A DNA stretch of 64,000 nt, from the NCBI RefSeq assembly GCF_018314255.1, contig NZ_CP073066.1, forward strand, positions 1,922,001 to 1,986,000, written 5' to 3'. The notes under the pieces were generated by a model, which saw only the letters and a list, made by a program, of their open reading frames with translations, ran no database searches and was not told the origin of the DNA. Below are positions 24,588 through 31,577 of the stretch, in pieces. The position numbers and the translations under genes were made by a program. This DNA comes from Lentilactobacillus buchneri (GTDB taxonomy: Bacteria > Bacillota > Bacilli > Lactobacillales > Lactobacillaceae). Positions within the stretch are counted from its first letter, which is position 1. Each line of letters starts with the position of its first letter.

Positions 24588-24860
24588 AAAAAAGCCTTCA
24601 TCCTAAACGATGCGTGTTAACGCTGTTCAGGGTGAAGGCTATTTCACTTTACCACCTGGCTTCACTGAGATTTCACAACCTCAGCCTCATTAAGTACGCC
24701 ATCTTGATGGATGGGATACTCGGCAAAGTAACGCTTGCTGACGTCGAATTAGCCAAACCAAAATAACTTGGTGACCGATTCGGAGTTCAGAGATCATCTT
24801 CACATTTTTAACCAGTCTTCTCTCACCAATCGAAGCTCTCTTTATCAGTTTAAAAATGCT
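24588..24860 (-). promoter_or_regulatory. T-box riboswitch, specifier ATG (Met)
   Basis: Read on the minus strand: stem I start AAAGAGAGC..ATTGGTGAG, then the specifier triplet ATG followed by ATCTC TGAACT. The antiterminator region contains CAGGTGGTAAAGTG, in which TGGT can pair with the tRNA ACCA end, but the usual ACCGCG after it is AAAGTG. The terminator is AGCCTTCA..TGAAGGCT followed by TTTTTT (24588-24640). Confidence 0.8.
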
Positions 24861-24900
24861 ACTCTTCTCATCAACACTTAAGTAAATTAAAATATACATA

Positions 24901-24929
24901 ATTGTAGAATATATTTCGTTAAAGGTCAA
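24901..24929 (-). promoter_or_regulatory. Promoter of the Met T-box transcript
   Basis: On the minus strand TTGACC, 17 bp, TACAAT. Confidence 0.65.
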
Positions 24930-25102
24930 CGGCCTATCGAAAATTTGTGGTTCGTTATTTCACAATATGGACAGTTTTACGCTGTCTGTTCATTTAAACG
25001 ATCGCGACAACGAAAATGAAGTCCTGAAATAAAGCCTTTATTTACAAAGGATTGTGGGTTAATTTAGGCCTTAAAAAAGGTCGAACTTTTTTGTTGAGCC
25101 TA

Positions 25103-25144
25103 TTTACATATTTTTCACAAGGTGTTAGGATGAAAGCGGTTTAA
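25103..25144 (+). promoter_or_regulatory. Promoter and cre site of the alcohol dehydrogenase gene
   Basis: TTTACA (25103-25108), 17 bp, extended -10 TGTTAGGAT (25123-25131). TGAAAGCGGTTTAA (25131-25144) matches the cre consensus at all fixed positions but one and would cover the transcription start. The rest of 24930-25100 holds only small hairpins (GACAG/CTGTC; GGCCTT/AAGGTC). Confidence 0.6.
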
Positions 25145-25174
25145 GAATATGAATAATCATTGGAGGAAGAACTC

Positions 25175-26344
25175 ATGAAAGAAAATTTTGATTTTTTAAT
25201 GCCTAGTGTGAACTTTTTTGGGAAAGGTGTTATTAAAAAGATTGGTGATCGTGCGAAGATGTTGAACATGAAGAAACCGTTAATCGTCACTGACAAGTTT
25301 CTTCGGGGAATGGACAACGGTCCGGTTGCTCAGACACTGGATTCATTGGATGCTGCCGGCGTTTCATACGTGATCTTTGATGGTGTTGAACCAAATCCTA
25401 AGATTCGCAATATTCAAGCTGCCAAGCAAGTATATTTGGACAATGATTGTGACAGTATTATCACGGTTGGTGGTGGTTCTTCACACGATTGTGGTAAAGG
25501 AACCGGAATTATTTTGACCAACGGCGATGATATTACCAAATTGGCCGGAATTGAAACCTTGGAGAATCCATTGCCACCACTGATGGCTGTCAACACAACT
25601 GCCGGAACTGCTTCTGAATTAACCCGCCACTGTGTGATCACCAACGAAAAGACCAAATTGAAGTTCGTTGTTGTTTCATGGCGTAACATTCCGCTGGTTT
25701 CCTTCAACGATCCGATGCTTGAATTGGATGTGCCAGCCGCAATGACTGCTGCAACTGGAATGGATACTTTCGTCCAGTCGATTGAGCCATATGTGTCAAC
25801 CAACCGCAACGAAATTACCGATGGTCAGTGTATTGAAGCAATCAAATTATGTGAGGAAAGTTTGCGCGAAGCTGTTGCCAACGGTCACAACCTTGAAGCC
25901 CGAACCAAGATGGTCGAAGCTGAAATGTTAGGCGGCATGGCCTTTAACAATGCCGACCTTGGCTATGTCCATGCAATGGCCCATCAACTAGGCGGCCAGT
26001 ACGATGCGCCTCATGGTGTCTGCTGTGCAATGCTGCTGCCAATTGTTGAAGAGTATAACTTGGTGGCATGCCCAGAAAGATTTGCTGAATTGGCAAAAGC
26101 GATGGGCGAAAATACCGACGGCCTGTCAACACGTGATGCCGCAGAACTTGCGATCAAGGCAATGCGTCAAATGGCCGATGATGTCCATATTCCACGCAGT
26201 ATCAAGGCAATTGGTGCCAAACCAGAAGACTTTGAACTGATGGCTGAGAATGCCTTGAAGGACGGTAACGCTTTCTCCAACCCACGAAAGGGTACTAAAG
26301 AAGAAATTGTCCAGTTGTTCCAGAAAGCTTATGACATGAAGTAG
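25175..26344 (+). CDS. Iron-containing (group III) alcohol dehydrogenase
   Basis: 389 aa; ATG 25175 after TGGAGGAAG. NAD-binding GGGSSHD near residue 100, then TTAGTASELTRHCVI. Metal ligands of the family are Asp, His, His, His. Here D197, H266 (HAMAHQLGG) and H280 (APHGVCCA) are present, but the second ligand position is Gln (Q201 in MDTFVQSIEPYV) where well-known members have His. It probably reduces aldehydes such as 3-hydroxypropionaldehyde, lactaldehyde or acetaldehyde with NADH; the substrate is undetermined. Likely under CcpA control. An intrinsic terminator forms the inner part of hairpin C just behind it. Confidence 0.88.
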   Translation: MKENFDFLMPSVNFFGKGVIKKIGDRAKMLNMKKPLIVTDKFLRGMDNGPVAQTLDSLDAAGVSYVIFDGVEPNPKIRNIQAAKQVYLDNDCDSIITVGGGSSHDCGKGTGIILTNGDDITKLAGIETLENPLPPLMAVNTTAGTASELTRHCVITNEKTKLKFVVVSWRNIPLVSFNDPMLELDVPAAMTAATGMDTFVQSIEPYVSTNRNEITDGQCIEAIKLCEESLREAVANGHNLEARTKMVEAEMLGGMAFNNADLGYVHAMAHQLGGQYDAPHGVCCAMLLPIVEEYNLVACPERFAELAKAMGENTDGLSTRDAAELAIKAMRQMADDVHIPRSIKAIGAKPEDFELMAENALKDGNAFSNPRKGTKEEIVQLFQKAYDMK

Positions 26345-26345
26345 A

Positions 26346-26458
26346 GCGCCGAGACCCGGGTGACCCCTGAGCATAAGCGAAGAATCCCAATGATGAACGG
26401 TTCTTGTTCATCGTTGGGATTTTTCGTTTATGCGGCTGGGGTCAGGGTCGTCGGAGCG
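26346..26458. repeat. Long intergenic hairpin C (about 113 bp)
   Basis: Imperfect arms of about 53 nt, roughly 80% complementary: GAGACCC..GTGACCCC, GCATAAGCGAA, AATCCCAATGATGAAC and their counterparts on the right, with loop GGTTCTT. The inner helix followed by ATTTTT (26383-26423) can work as the terminator of the dehydrogenase gene; the outer 35 bp are not needed for that. Confidence 0.8.
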
Positions 26459-26736
26459 TGTTTTCAAGGCCGAAGGGATTACAAAATGGCATAACAAACT
26501 CGCCAGAGCGCGACGAGACCCAAGTGCTCCCACCAAGTAGGCTAGACCATTTCCGCCCGTCAAAGTATATTTCGAGGATTCAAAAGTTGTCTTCCGGATC
26601 CACAAACCCAAAAACCTTCCAACAATCTTCACACTTTCTTCACAACTTGGCGAGAATATTAAGATAAAATTATGGTGTAGATAAGATATTACCCAAAAGA
26701 ATCAGAATCAATTTTCAATATTGGAGGGCGTTTATT
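26459..26736. other. Intergenic region with repeat fragment
   Basis: AAGGCCGAAGGGA at 26466-26478 is shared with the region after hairpin B. The remainder is noncoding; GGAGGGC at 26722-26728 is the RBS of the next gene. Confidence 0.5.
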
Positions 26737-27243
26737 ATGAAAAAGTTTGATCTGGCCGATGCAGCACTGCTGCTACTTATTCCATTGACGATGATCGGCT
26801 TCTCCGCTAGTATTCATACCCGTGATCACGATATTTCTACCACCAAGGCCGCCCAGGTGAATAAGATCGGTGAAAATATCGATACAGAATATTCGGGTGA
26901 TTCCGACTTAAACAAGGGCAACATCAGACCGCTGTATTTTCAGCCGTCGCGGGTTTTTAGCGTGAAGTACCGGACGGTTAGCTTTAAAACGGTTTTGGAC
27001 GAAGACTACCGGGAAGAAAAATTATATCGTTATGTTCCGGGGGCTAAGAAAAACAATCGCACTTATCGTTGGTCAACCATTAAGGCCCACACCGGCAAAC
27101 GGGTTTACGTTGATAAAAAGGCTAAAGCCTACTATCGGGACGATGATGGCGAACGCGAAAGCGAAGATTTCTACCGGATCCGCGTTTCTACAAACAAGCA
27201 TGCGACGCGTTACTGGGTCAATGAAGATGCGATTGATGACTGA
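26737..27243 (+). CDS. Acidic secreted or membrane-anchored protein, paralogue of the 19554-20057 lipoprotein
   Basis: 168 aa. A short N-terminal hydrophobic segment (DAALLLLIPLTMIGFSAS, residues 8-25) acts as signal or anchor, but the lipobox Cys of the paralogue is missing (IGFS instead of LFGC). The C-terminal domain (about 72-168) matches it: VKYRTVSFKTVLDEDYREE, LYRYVPG, SEDFYRIRV and TRYWVNEDA. Tyr- and Asp-rich, with alternating basic and acidic patches. The family is unknown. A hairpin similar to that after the paralogue follows. Confidence 0.75.
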   Translation: MKKFDLADAALLLLIPLTMIGFSASIHTRDHDISTTKAAQVNKIGENIDTEYSGDSDLNKGNIRPLYFQPSRVFSVKYRTVSFKTVLDEDYREEKLYRYVPGAKKNNRTYRWSTIKAHTGKRVYVDKKAKAYYRDDDGERESEDFYRIRVSTNKHATRYWVNEDAIDD

Positions 27244-27300
27244 TTTTTAATATATTTGATTGGATTGGGGTGAGTAATCCCTGCCAATCTGGCAATCAAA

Positions 27301-27340
27301 AAATGACCAATTATTTCATTTTGAAATGGTTGGTCATTTT
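27301..27340 (+). terminator. Terminator
   Basis: AAATGACCAA / TTGGTCATTTT with an additional inner ATTTCA/TGAAAT helix. Confidence 0.8.
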
Positions 27341-27414
27341 ATGTGAATGATGAATCATTTTGCGGCTGATTATGATAAATTAGACGTATAAATTCGCTTA
27401 ACTGGAGGTGCAAT

Positions 27415-28398
27415 TTGAAGATACTAGTAACTGGTGGTGCCGGGTTTATTGGATCAAATTTCATCCATTATCTTCTCGAAAATCATCCGACTGATCAGGT
27501 GACCAACTTTGATGCCCTGACTTATGCGGGTAATTTGGCAAGTTTGGCGGATGTTCAAAATGATCCCCGATACCATTTTGTTCAGGGAAACATTTCCGAT
27601 CGGCAGGCGGTCGAACAAGTTATTTCAACCTATCAGATTGATTCAGTCGTCAATTTTGCGGCCGAATCCCACGTTGACCGCTCCATCTTACATCCCGATG
27701 CCTTTGTCCGCAGCAACTTTGTCGGCGTCAGCACATTACTGGATGTGGTGAAGCAACAGCACGTTAACAAGTTTGTTCAAATTTCCACCGATGAGGTTTA
27801 TGGCAGCTCACGGGGGCATGAGCAGTTCAATGAGGCGGCACACCTCAATCCAAGTTCGCCGTATTCGGCGACTAAGGCCGGTGCCGACCTGCTGGCCCTT
27901 TCGTACTACAAGACGTACGGCATCAATGTGTCAATTACGCGATCCGCCAACAATTACGGCCCGTTTCAATTCCCGGAAAAATTGATTCCTTTGATGGTCA
28001 CCAATGGTCTTCGGGGAAAATCACTGCCGGTTTACGGTAACGGCAAAAACGTCCGCGACTGGCTGCACGTGTTTGATAATTGTCGCGCGATTGATGCCGT
28101 CTTGCGTCATGGCCGCCCAGGCGGGACTTATAACATTGCCGCTCACAATTACGCAGAAAACATTCAAATTGTTGAAAAAATTGTTAAGCAGTTGGAATTG
28201 CCTCAGTCCATGATTGACTACGTTTCCGACCGACCGGCCAATGATCAGCGTTACTCAATCGATGATGCACTCATTCGCAATGAATTAGGTTGGCAGCCGA
28301 CCATTGATTTTGATCAGGGCATTTCCCAAACTGTTGATTGGTATGTGACACATGAAAAGTGGTGGCGACCGCTGTTAGGCGCCGTCCACAACAGATAA
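27415..28398 (+). CDS. rfbB: dTDP-glucose 4,6-dehydratase
   Basis: 327 aa; starts with TTG 27415, 7 nt after GGAGGT, giving MKILVTGGAGFIGSN. Extended SDR: GGAGFIG cofactor site, STDEVYG (catalytic Asp-Glu), YSATKAG (YxxxK), SANNYGPFQFPEKLIP and NVRDWLHVFDNC, all hallmark RmlB/RfbB segments. It makes dTDP-4-keto-6-deoxyglucose for rhamnose-type sugars. The usual partners rfbA, rfbC and rfbD are not adjacent, so either they lie elsewhere or this copy serves another deoxysugar. The next gene follows after 12 bp. Confidence 0.9.
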   Translation: MKILVTGGAGFIGSNFIHYLLENHPTDQVTNFDALTYAGNLASLADVQNDPRYHFVQGNISDRQAVEQVISTYQIDSVVNFAAESHVDRSILHPDAFVRSNFVGVSTLLDVVKQQHVNKFVQISTDEVYGSSRGHEQFNEAAHLNPSSPYSATKAGADLLALSYYKTYGINVSITRSANNYGPFQFPEKLIPLMVTNGLRGKSLPVYGNGKNVRDWLHVFDNCRAIDAVLRHGRPGGTYNIAAHNYAENIQIVEKIVKQLELPQSMIDYVSDRPANDQRYSIDDALIRNELGWQPTIDFDQGISQTVDWYVTHEKWWRPLLGAVHNR

Positions 28399-28410
28399 TG
28401 GGGTGAAATC

Positions 28411-29283
28411 ATGAAAATCGGTTTTATTGGTACTGGTGTGATGGGCACTGGGATGATTAAAAATTTACTCAAGGCGGGCTACGACGTCACGGTGTATAAC
28501 CGCACCAAGGAACACGCCGAGGATGCGCTTGATGCGGGGGCCACTTGGCTGGGTACGCCAGCGGAAGTGACCAAGAACAGTGAGGTGGTCATTACCATTG
28601 TTGGTTTTCCAAAGGATGTTGAACAAGTCTATTTTGGTGACGACGGGATTTTAGGCGTTGCCCACGCTGGTCAAACGTTGATCGACATGACGACCAGCTC
28701 ACCCAGTCTTGCCAAGAAGATTGCCAAAGCTGGGGAAGCCAGGGACATTGGGGTCCTTGATGCCCCCGTTTCCGGTGGGGATGTTGGCGCTGCCAACGGA
28801 ACCTTGACGATTATGGTGGGTGGCTCTGAAAGCACATTTGAGAAATCAAAACCGGTGTTATCGGCAATGGGCAGTACGATTACCCGGTTTGGCGGGGCTG
28901 GTCAAGGTCAAAATGCCAAAATGGCCAACCAAATCATGGTTGCCGGGACAATGACCGGAATGATCGAGTCACTTGAATATGCCAAACATGCCGGCATCGA
29001 CCTGTCCCAGATGATTCGAACAATTAATGGCGGGGCAGCAGCAAACTGGAGCATGACTAATTATGGCCCCCGGATTCTTCAGGGGGACTTCCAGCCTGGA
29101 TTTGCGGCCAAACATTTTTTAAAGGACTTGCGGATTGCGTTGGATACAGCTGATGAAATGAACATTAATTTGCCGGCGACTAAAGTGGCTCGGGACCTCT
29201 ACGAGAAGATGACCGACGAGTTGCATTTAGGTGATCTTGGTACTCAAGGGTTGCTTAAGGTTTATGAACCAGATAACATTTAG
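28411..29283 (+). CDS. 3-hydroxyisobutyrate dehydrogenase family oxidoreductase
   Basis: 290 aa; ATG 28411 behind GGGGTG, 12 bp after rfbB. GFIGTGVMGTGM at the N-terminus is the nucleotide site. DAPVSGGDVGAANGTL is the substrate loop and GGAGQGQNAKMANQ holds the catalytic lysine. Members oxidise beta-hydroxyacids (3-hydroxyisobutyrate, tartronate semialdehyde and others). The exact substrate is unknown; nothing in the neighbourhood decides it. Confidence 0.88.
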   Translation: MKIGFIGTGVMGTGMIKNLLKAGYDVTVYNRTKEHAEDALDAGATWLGTPAEVTKNSEVVITIVGFPKDVEQVYFGDDGILGVAHAGQTLIDMTTSSPSLAKKIAKAGEARDIGVLDAPVSGGDVGAANGTLTIMVGGSESTFEKSKPVLSAMGSTITRFGGAGQGQNAKMANQIMVAGTMTGMIESLEYAKHAGIDLSQMIRTINGGAAANWSMTNYGPRILQGDFQPGFAAKHFLKDLRIALDTADEMNINLPATKVARDLYEKMTDELHLGDLGTQGLLKVYEPDNI

Positions 29284-29290
29284 GCGCAAA

Positions 29291-29330
29291 ACGGGGCTGG
29301 AACAAAATTTTTAGTTTTGTCCCAGCCCCT
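29291..29330. terminator. Hairpin between convergent genes
   Basis: ACGGGGCTGG..ACAAAA / TTTTGT..CCAGCCCCTGT. The stem contains the T-run itself; probably a two-way terminator. Confidence 0.65.
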
Positions 29331-29344
29331 GTCTATCCGTTCGA

Positions 29345-29551
29345 TTATTTTTGCTGATTTTTGCGTTCTTTTCTGCTTTGGTTGGCAGAAACCAGGTTGA
29401 TGATAACTGAAACCAACAAACAAATTCCTGCTAAAATAACCAATCCGATTTTGACATCGTCTGGAAATGATGACTTTTGAATGAAGAAGGCCAATGCAAT
29501 TGAAATCACAAGGGCAGCATCTGCCACGATCAGTTTCGGCGAAAATCCCAT
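29345..29551 (-). CDS. Small membrane protein, 68 aa
   Basis: ATG 29551 after AAAGGTGTGAG. Two predicted membrane helices (residues about 8-25 and 36-56) and a very basic C-terminal tail (SRKERKNQQK) expected on the cytoplasmic side. The family is not recognised. Confidence 0.65.
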   Translation of the reverse strand: MGFSPKLIVADAALVISIALAFFIQKSSFPDDVKIGLVILAGICLLVSVIINLVSANQSRKERKNQQK

Positions 29552-29675
29552 TGTACTCACACCTTTCAAAAAGCATTATAACAAATCGGCTGTCCTTGTC
29601 ACGGTTATTTGAAAATTTTGTCTGGCAGGCCAAAGTTGATATAATAAGATTATAAATGAAGGTTAGGTGAAGATC

Positions 29676-30110
29676 ATGGCAGAATTGGACAGTAACGACG
29701 CATTCATTGATACGAACAAGTTAATATTTGGCATTGGCCAGGTGCAACAGATCACTGGGGTTTCAGGAAGACAATTGCGTTACTGGGAAGAACAGGGCTA
29801 CATTCAATCCATCAGCCAAAAAAAGGGTGCAGCACGAGAATATTCGCTGCACACTTTATTCTTTATCTTTCACGTTACTCGATTTCTGAATAACGGCTTT
29901 ACTCTTCAGGCAGCCGTTGACAGAGCTAAAAAATTTGATCGCCAATTGCCGGTCCTTCGACAATTCTTGCGCGCCCAACTGCAAGGCGTCAACATTGATG
30001 ATGACCAAAGTGTTCTGGATTTCGGCTATGTTGATTCCTCACACACACAACGAATCTATGGGGTTGTTAAAGATGGTGAGACGTTCTTTCAAATTGAAAA
30101 TGTTGATTAA
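29676..30110 (+). CDS. MerR-family transcriptional regulator
   Basis: 144 aa from ATG 29676. The N-terminal winged HTH, FGIGQVQQITGVSGRQLRYWEEQGYI (given here in one family-typical block, residues about 18-43), resembles GlnR/TnrA-type MerR proteins; the residues after it (QKKGAAREYSLHTLFFI) complete the domain. The C-terminal part has no Cys for metal sensing and no GlnR-type tail. Effector and targets are unknown. Monocistronic. Confidence 0.8.
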   Translation: MAELDSNDAFIDTNKLIFGIGQVQQITGVSGRQLRYWEEQGYIQSISQKKGAAREYSLHTLFFIFHVTRFLNNGFTLQAAVDRAKKFDRQLPVLRQFLRAQLQGVNIDDDQSVLDFGYVDSSHTQRIYGVVKDGETFFQIENVD

Positions 30111-30129
30111 GCATCACATCACTTATCGA

Positions 30130-30160
30130 AGCGCTGGCTGTGGCCAGGGCTTTTTATTGT
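30130..30160 (+). terminator. Terminator
   Basis: GCGCTGGC-TGTG-GCCAGGGC-type stem followed by TTTTTATT. Confidence 0.7.
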
Positions 30161-30168
30161 GCGCTCAA

Positions 30169-30378
30169 TCAATCGTCTTCGTTATCGAATTTCTTATATA
30201 AGCCAATGATTGTCTTATCTTTTAATTCGACTGGCTTACCATCCAACGTGACGTCGACAATTTTGTAATAGTCTTCCAGGTCAGGGACCTCCAAACGCTG
30301 ATTGGCCAGAAAGTCGGCTGCAGACTTGTATTCAATGGACTCGGTGCCGCCGCCATTTTCGTATTTGATTTTTAACAT
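30169..30378 (-). CDS. DUF4649-like small protein, 69 aa
   Basis: ATG 30378 after GAAAGTGG. Soluble, with a pattern of an N-terminal strand pair, a Ser-Ala-x-Asp-Phe helix (YKSAADFLANQ), an acidic PDLEDYYKIVDV segment and a closing LYKKF. This resembles DUF4649 proteins of lactobacilli and streptococci, assigned from memory of the pattern. Function unknown. Confidence 0.6.
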   Translation of the reverse strand: MLKIKYENGGGTESIEYKSAADFLANQRLEVPDLEDYYKIVDVTLDGKPVELKDKTIIGLYKKFDNEDD

Positions 30379-30613
30379 GATGCCACTTTCTTTCTATATA
30401 GTTTAACTAACATTGACAACTTAATTTTAGATTGAACATTTTTGAAATACAACTAACTGCCTTTATGAAATTTCTGTGAAGAATGTTTGTCTTTTTTGAG
30501 ACTTTAAATTCGACTGAAAAATTGGGCCATGATATATTATTGATGAGGGGATGGCTGTCGTAACATCCTAAAATTTAATATTGTAATGACGACGTTTAAT
30601 TAGGGGGAATTGA

Positions 30614-31267
30614 ATGTTGAAGTTTAAGCATATTTTTGTTCTTGTGTTAACCACGTTGATTTTAGTGATTAGCTTTTCGGCATTTGGCGGTCAATCCGCT
30701 TCAGCGCAAACAATCAAGTTTACCAGCGCGATGCACACCAGCAAGAATTTGACTTACAACGGCACAATCAAGTACTACGTTAAAGCGGACGCAAAAAAAT
30801 ATTCACCTGAAATCACCTATGCAACCCAAAAATGGAATAAAGCCCTTGGCAAAAAGGTTTTCCAACGAACCACTTCAATCAGCCGTTCCCGATTGGTCTT
30901 CACCGGAACTAATAAGCTTAACCGGAATTACGCGGGGGTCGCAGAAATTAATAGTGGCGTGATTGCATTGAACACCTCATGGATGAATCGATACAATCAG
31001 CAGAAGCGCCGGGCAGTGATCATTCATGAGCTTGGCCACACGTTTGGCACCAAGGATTTGTACAATTATCCAAATGGGGCACTGCGAAGTTTGTTCAAGC
31101 AGCAGACGATCATGGGCGGCAACTATGCCACCAGCATTAAATCGTTTGATGCCAAATTAGCCAAATGGACTTTGCGAAAAACCAGAAGCATGTCTCAAAC
31201 CGAGTTTCGCCACTATCGTTCCAATGCGGGACTCTACTACCAACAGATGCTTAACGGACAGCTTTAA
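30614..31267 (+). CDS. Secreted metzincin-like zinc metalloprotease
   Basis: 217 aa; ATG 30614 after GGGGGAA. Signal peptide at residues 1-31 (cleavage near ASA-QT). Zinc motif HELGHTFGTKD at 138-148 fits HExxHxxGxx(H/D) with Asp as the third ligand, as in snapalysin-type proteases. A Met turn follows (TIMGGN, M167). Basic mature protein. It probably cleaves peptides at the cell surface or in the medium. The promoter region is AT-rich without a clear consensus. The Asp-type third ligand makes it less common than matrixin (His). Confidence 0.85.
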   Translation: MLKFKHIFVLVLTTLILVISFSAFGGQSASAQTIKFTSAMHTSKNLTYNGTIKYYVKADAKKYSPEITYATQKWNKALGKKVFQRTTSISRSRLVFTGTNKLNRNYAGVAEINSGVIALNTSWMNRYNQQKRRAVIIHELGHTFGTKDLYNYPNGALRSLFKQQTIMGGNYATSIKSFDAKLAKWTLRKTRSMSQTEFRHYRSNAGLYYQQMLNGQL

Positions 31268-31284
31268 TTTCTGCTGAGAGACCA

Positions 31285-31313
31285 TTGACAAGCGATTGTC
31301 CAAACACTATGAT
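31285..31313 (+). promoter_or_regulatory. Promoter of the tyrS leader
   Basis: TTGACA, 17 bp, TATGAT; near-consensus. Confidence 0.8.
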
Positions 31314-31319
31314 TAACTT

Positions 31320-31558
31320 ATTGTTTTATAGACGTTGACGCAGTCCGGTAGTCGATTAACTTGAGAAGTCAGAAACTCAGCGGTAGATGTGAGCTGAGCG
31401 GTTAATCGACGAACATACAGCTGCTGAGTCTTCAACTATGTGAGACGGATCATCTCGTTACCGATGAATTGAGTGGTTGGCGATTTTTCGCCAGTAACTT
31501 GGGTGGTAACGCGGAAAACTTTTCGTCCCTGACAATTAATTTTGTCAGGGACTTTTTT
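31320..31558 (+). promoter_or_regulatory. T-box riboswitch, specifier TAC (Tyr)
   Basis: Stem I helices GACGCAG/CTGAGTC and TCGATTAAC/GTTAATCGA enclose a specifier loop with TAC (near 31415). The T-box motif TTGGGTGGTAACGCG is at 31499-31513 and the terminator GTCCCTGACA / TTGTCAGGGAC followed by TTTTTT at 31525-31557. Uncharged tRNA-Tyr opens tyrS expression. Confidence 0.9.
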
Positions 31559-31577
31559 ATTTAGGAGGAATTATGGA

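Noticed and set aside
25091..25120. Rex-like half site TTCACAA before the alcohol dehydrogenase gene
   Set aside because: Only one half matches; the other side (TTTACA) deviates at three of six positions, so a redox-controlled operator cannot be claimed.
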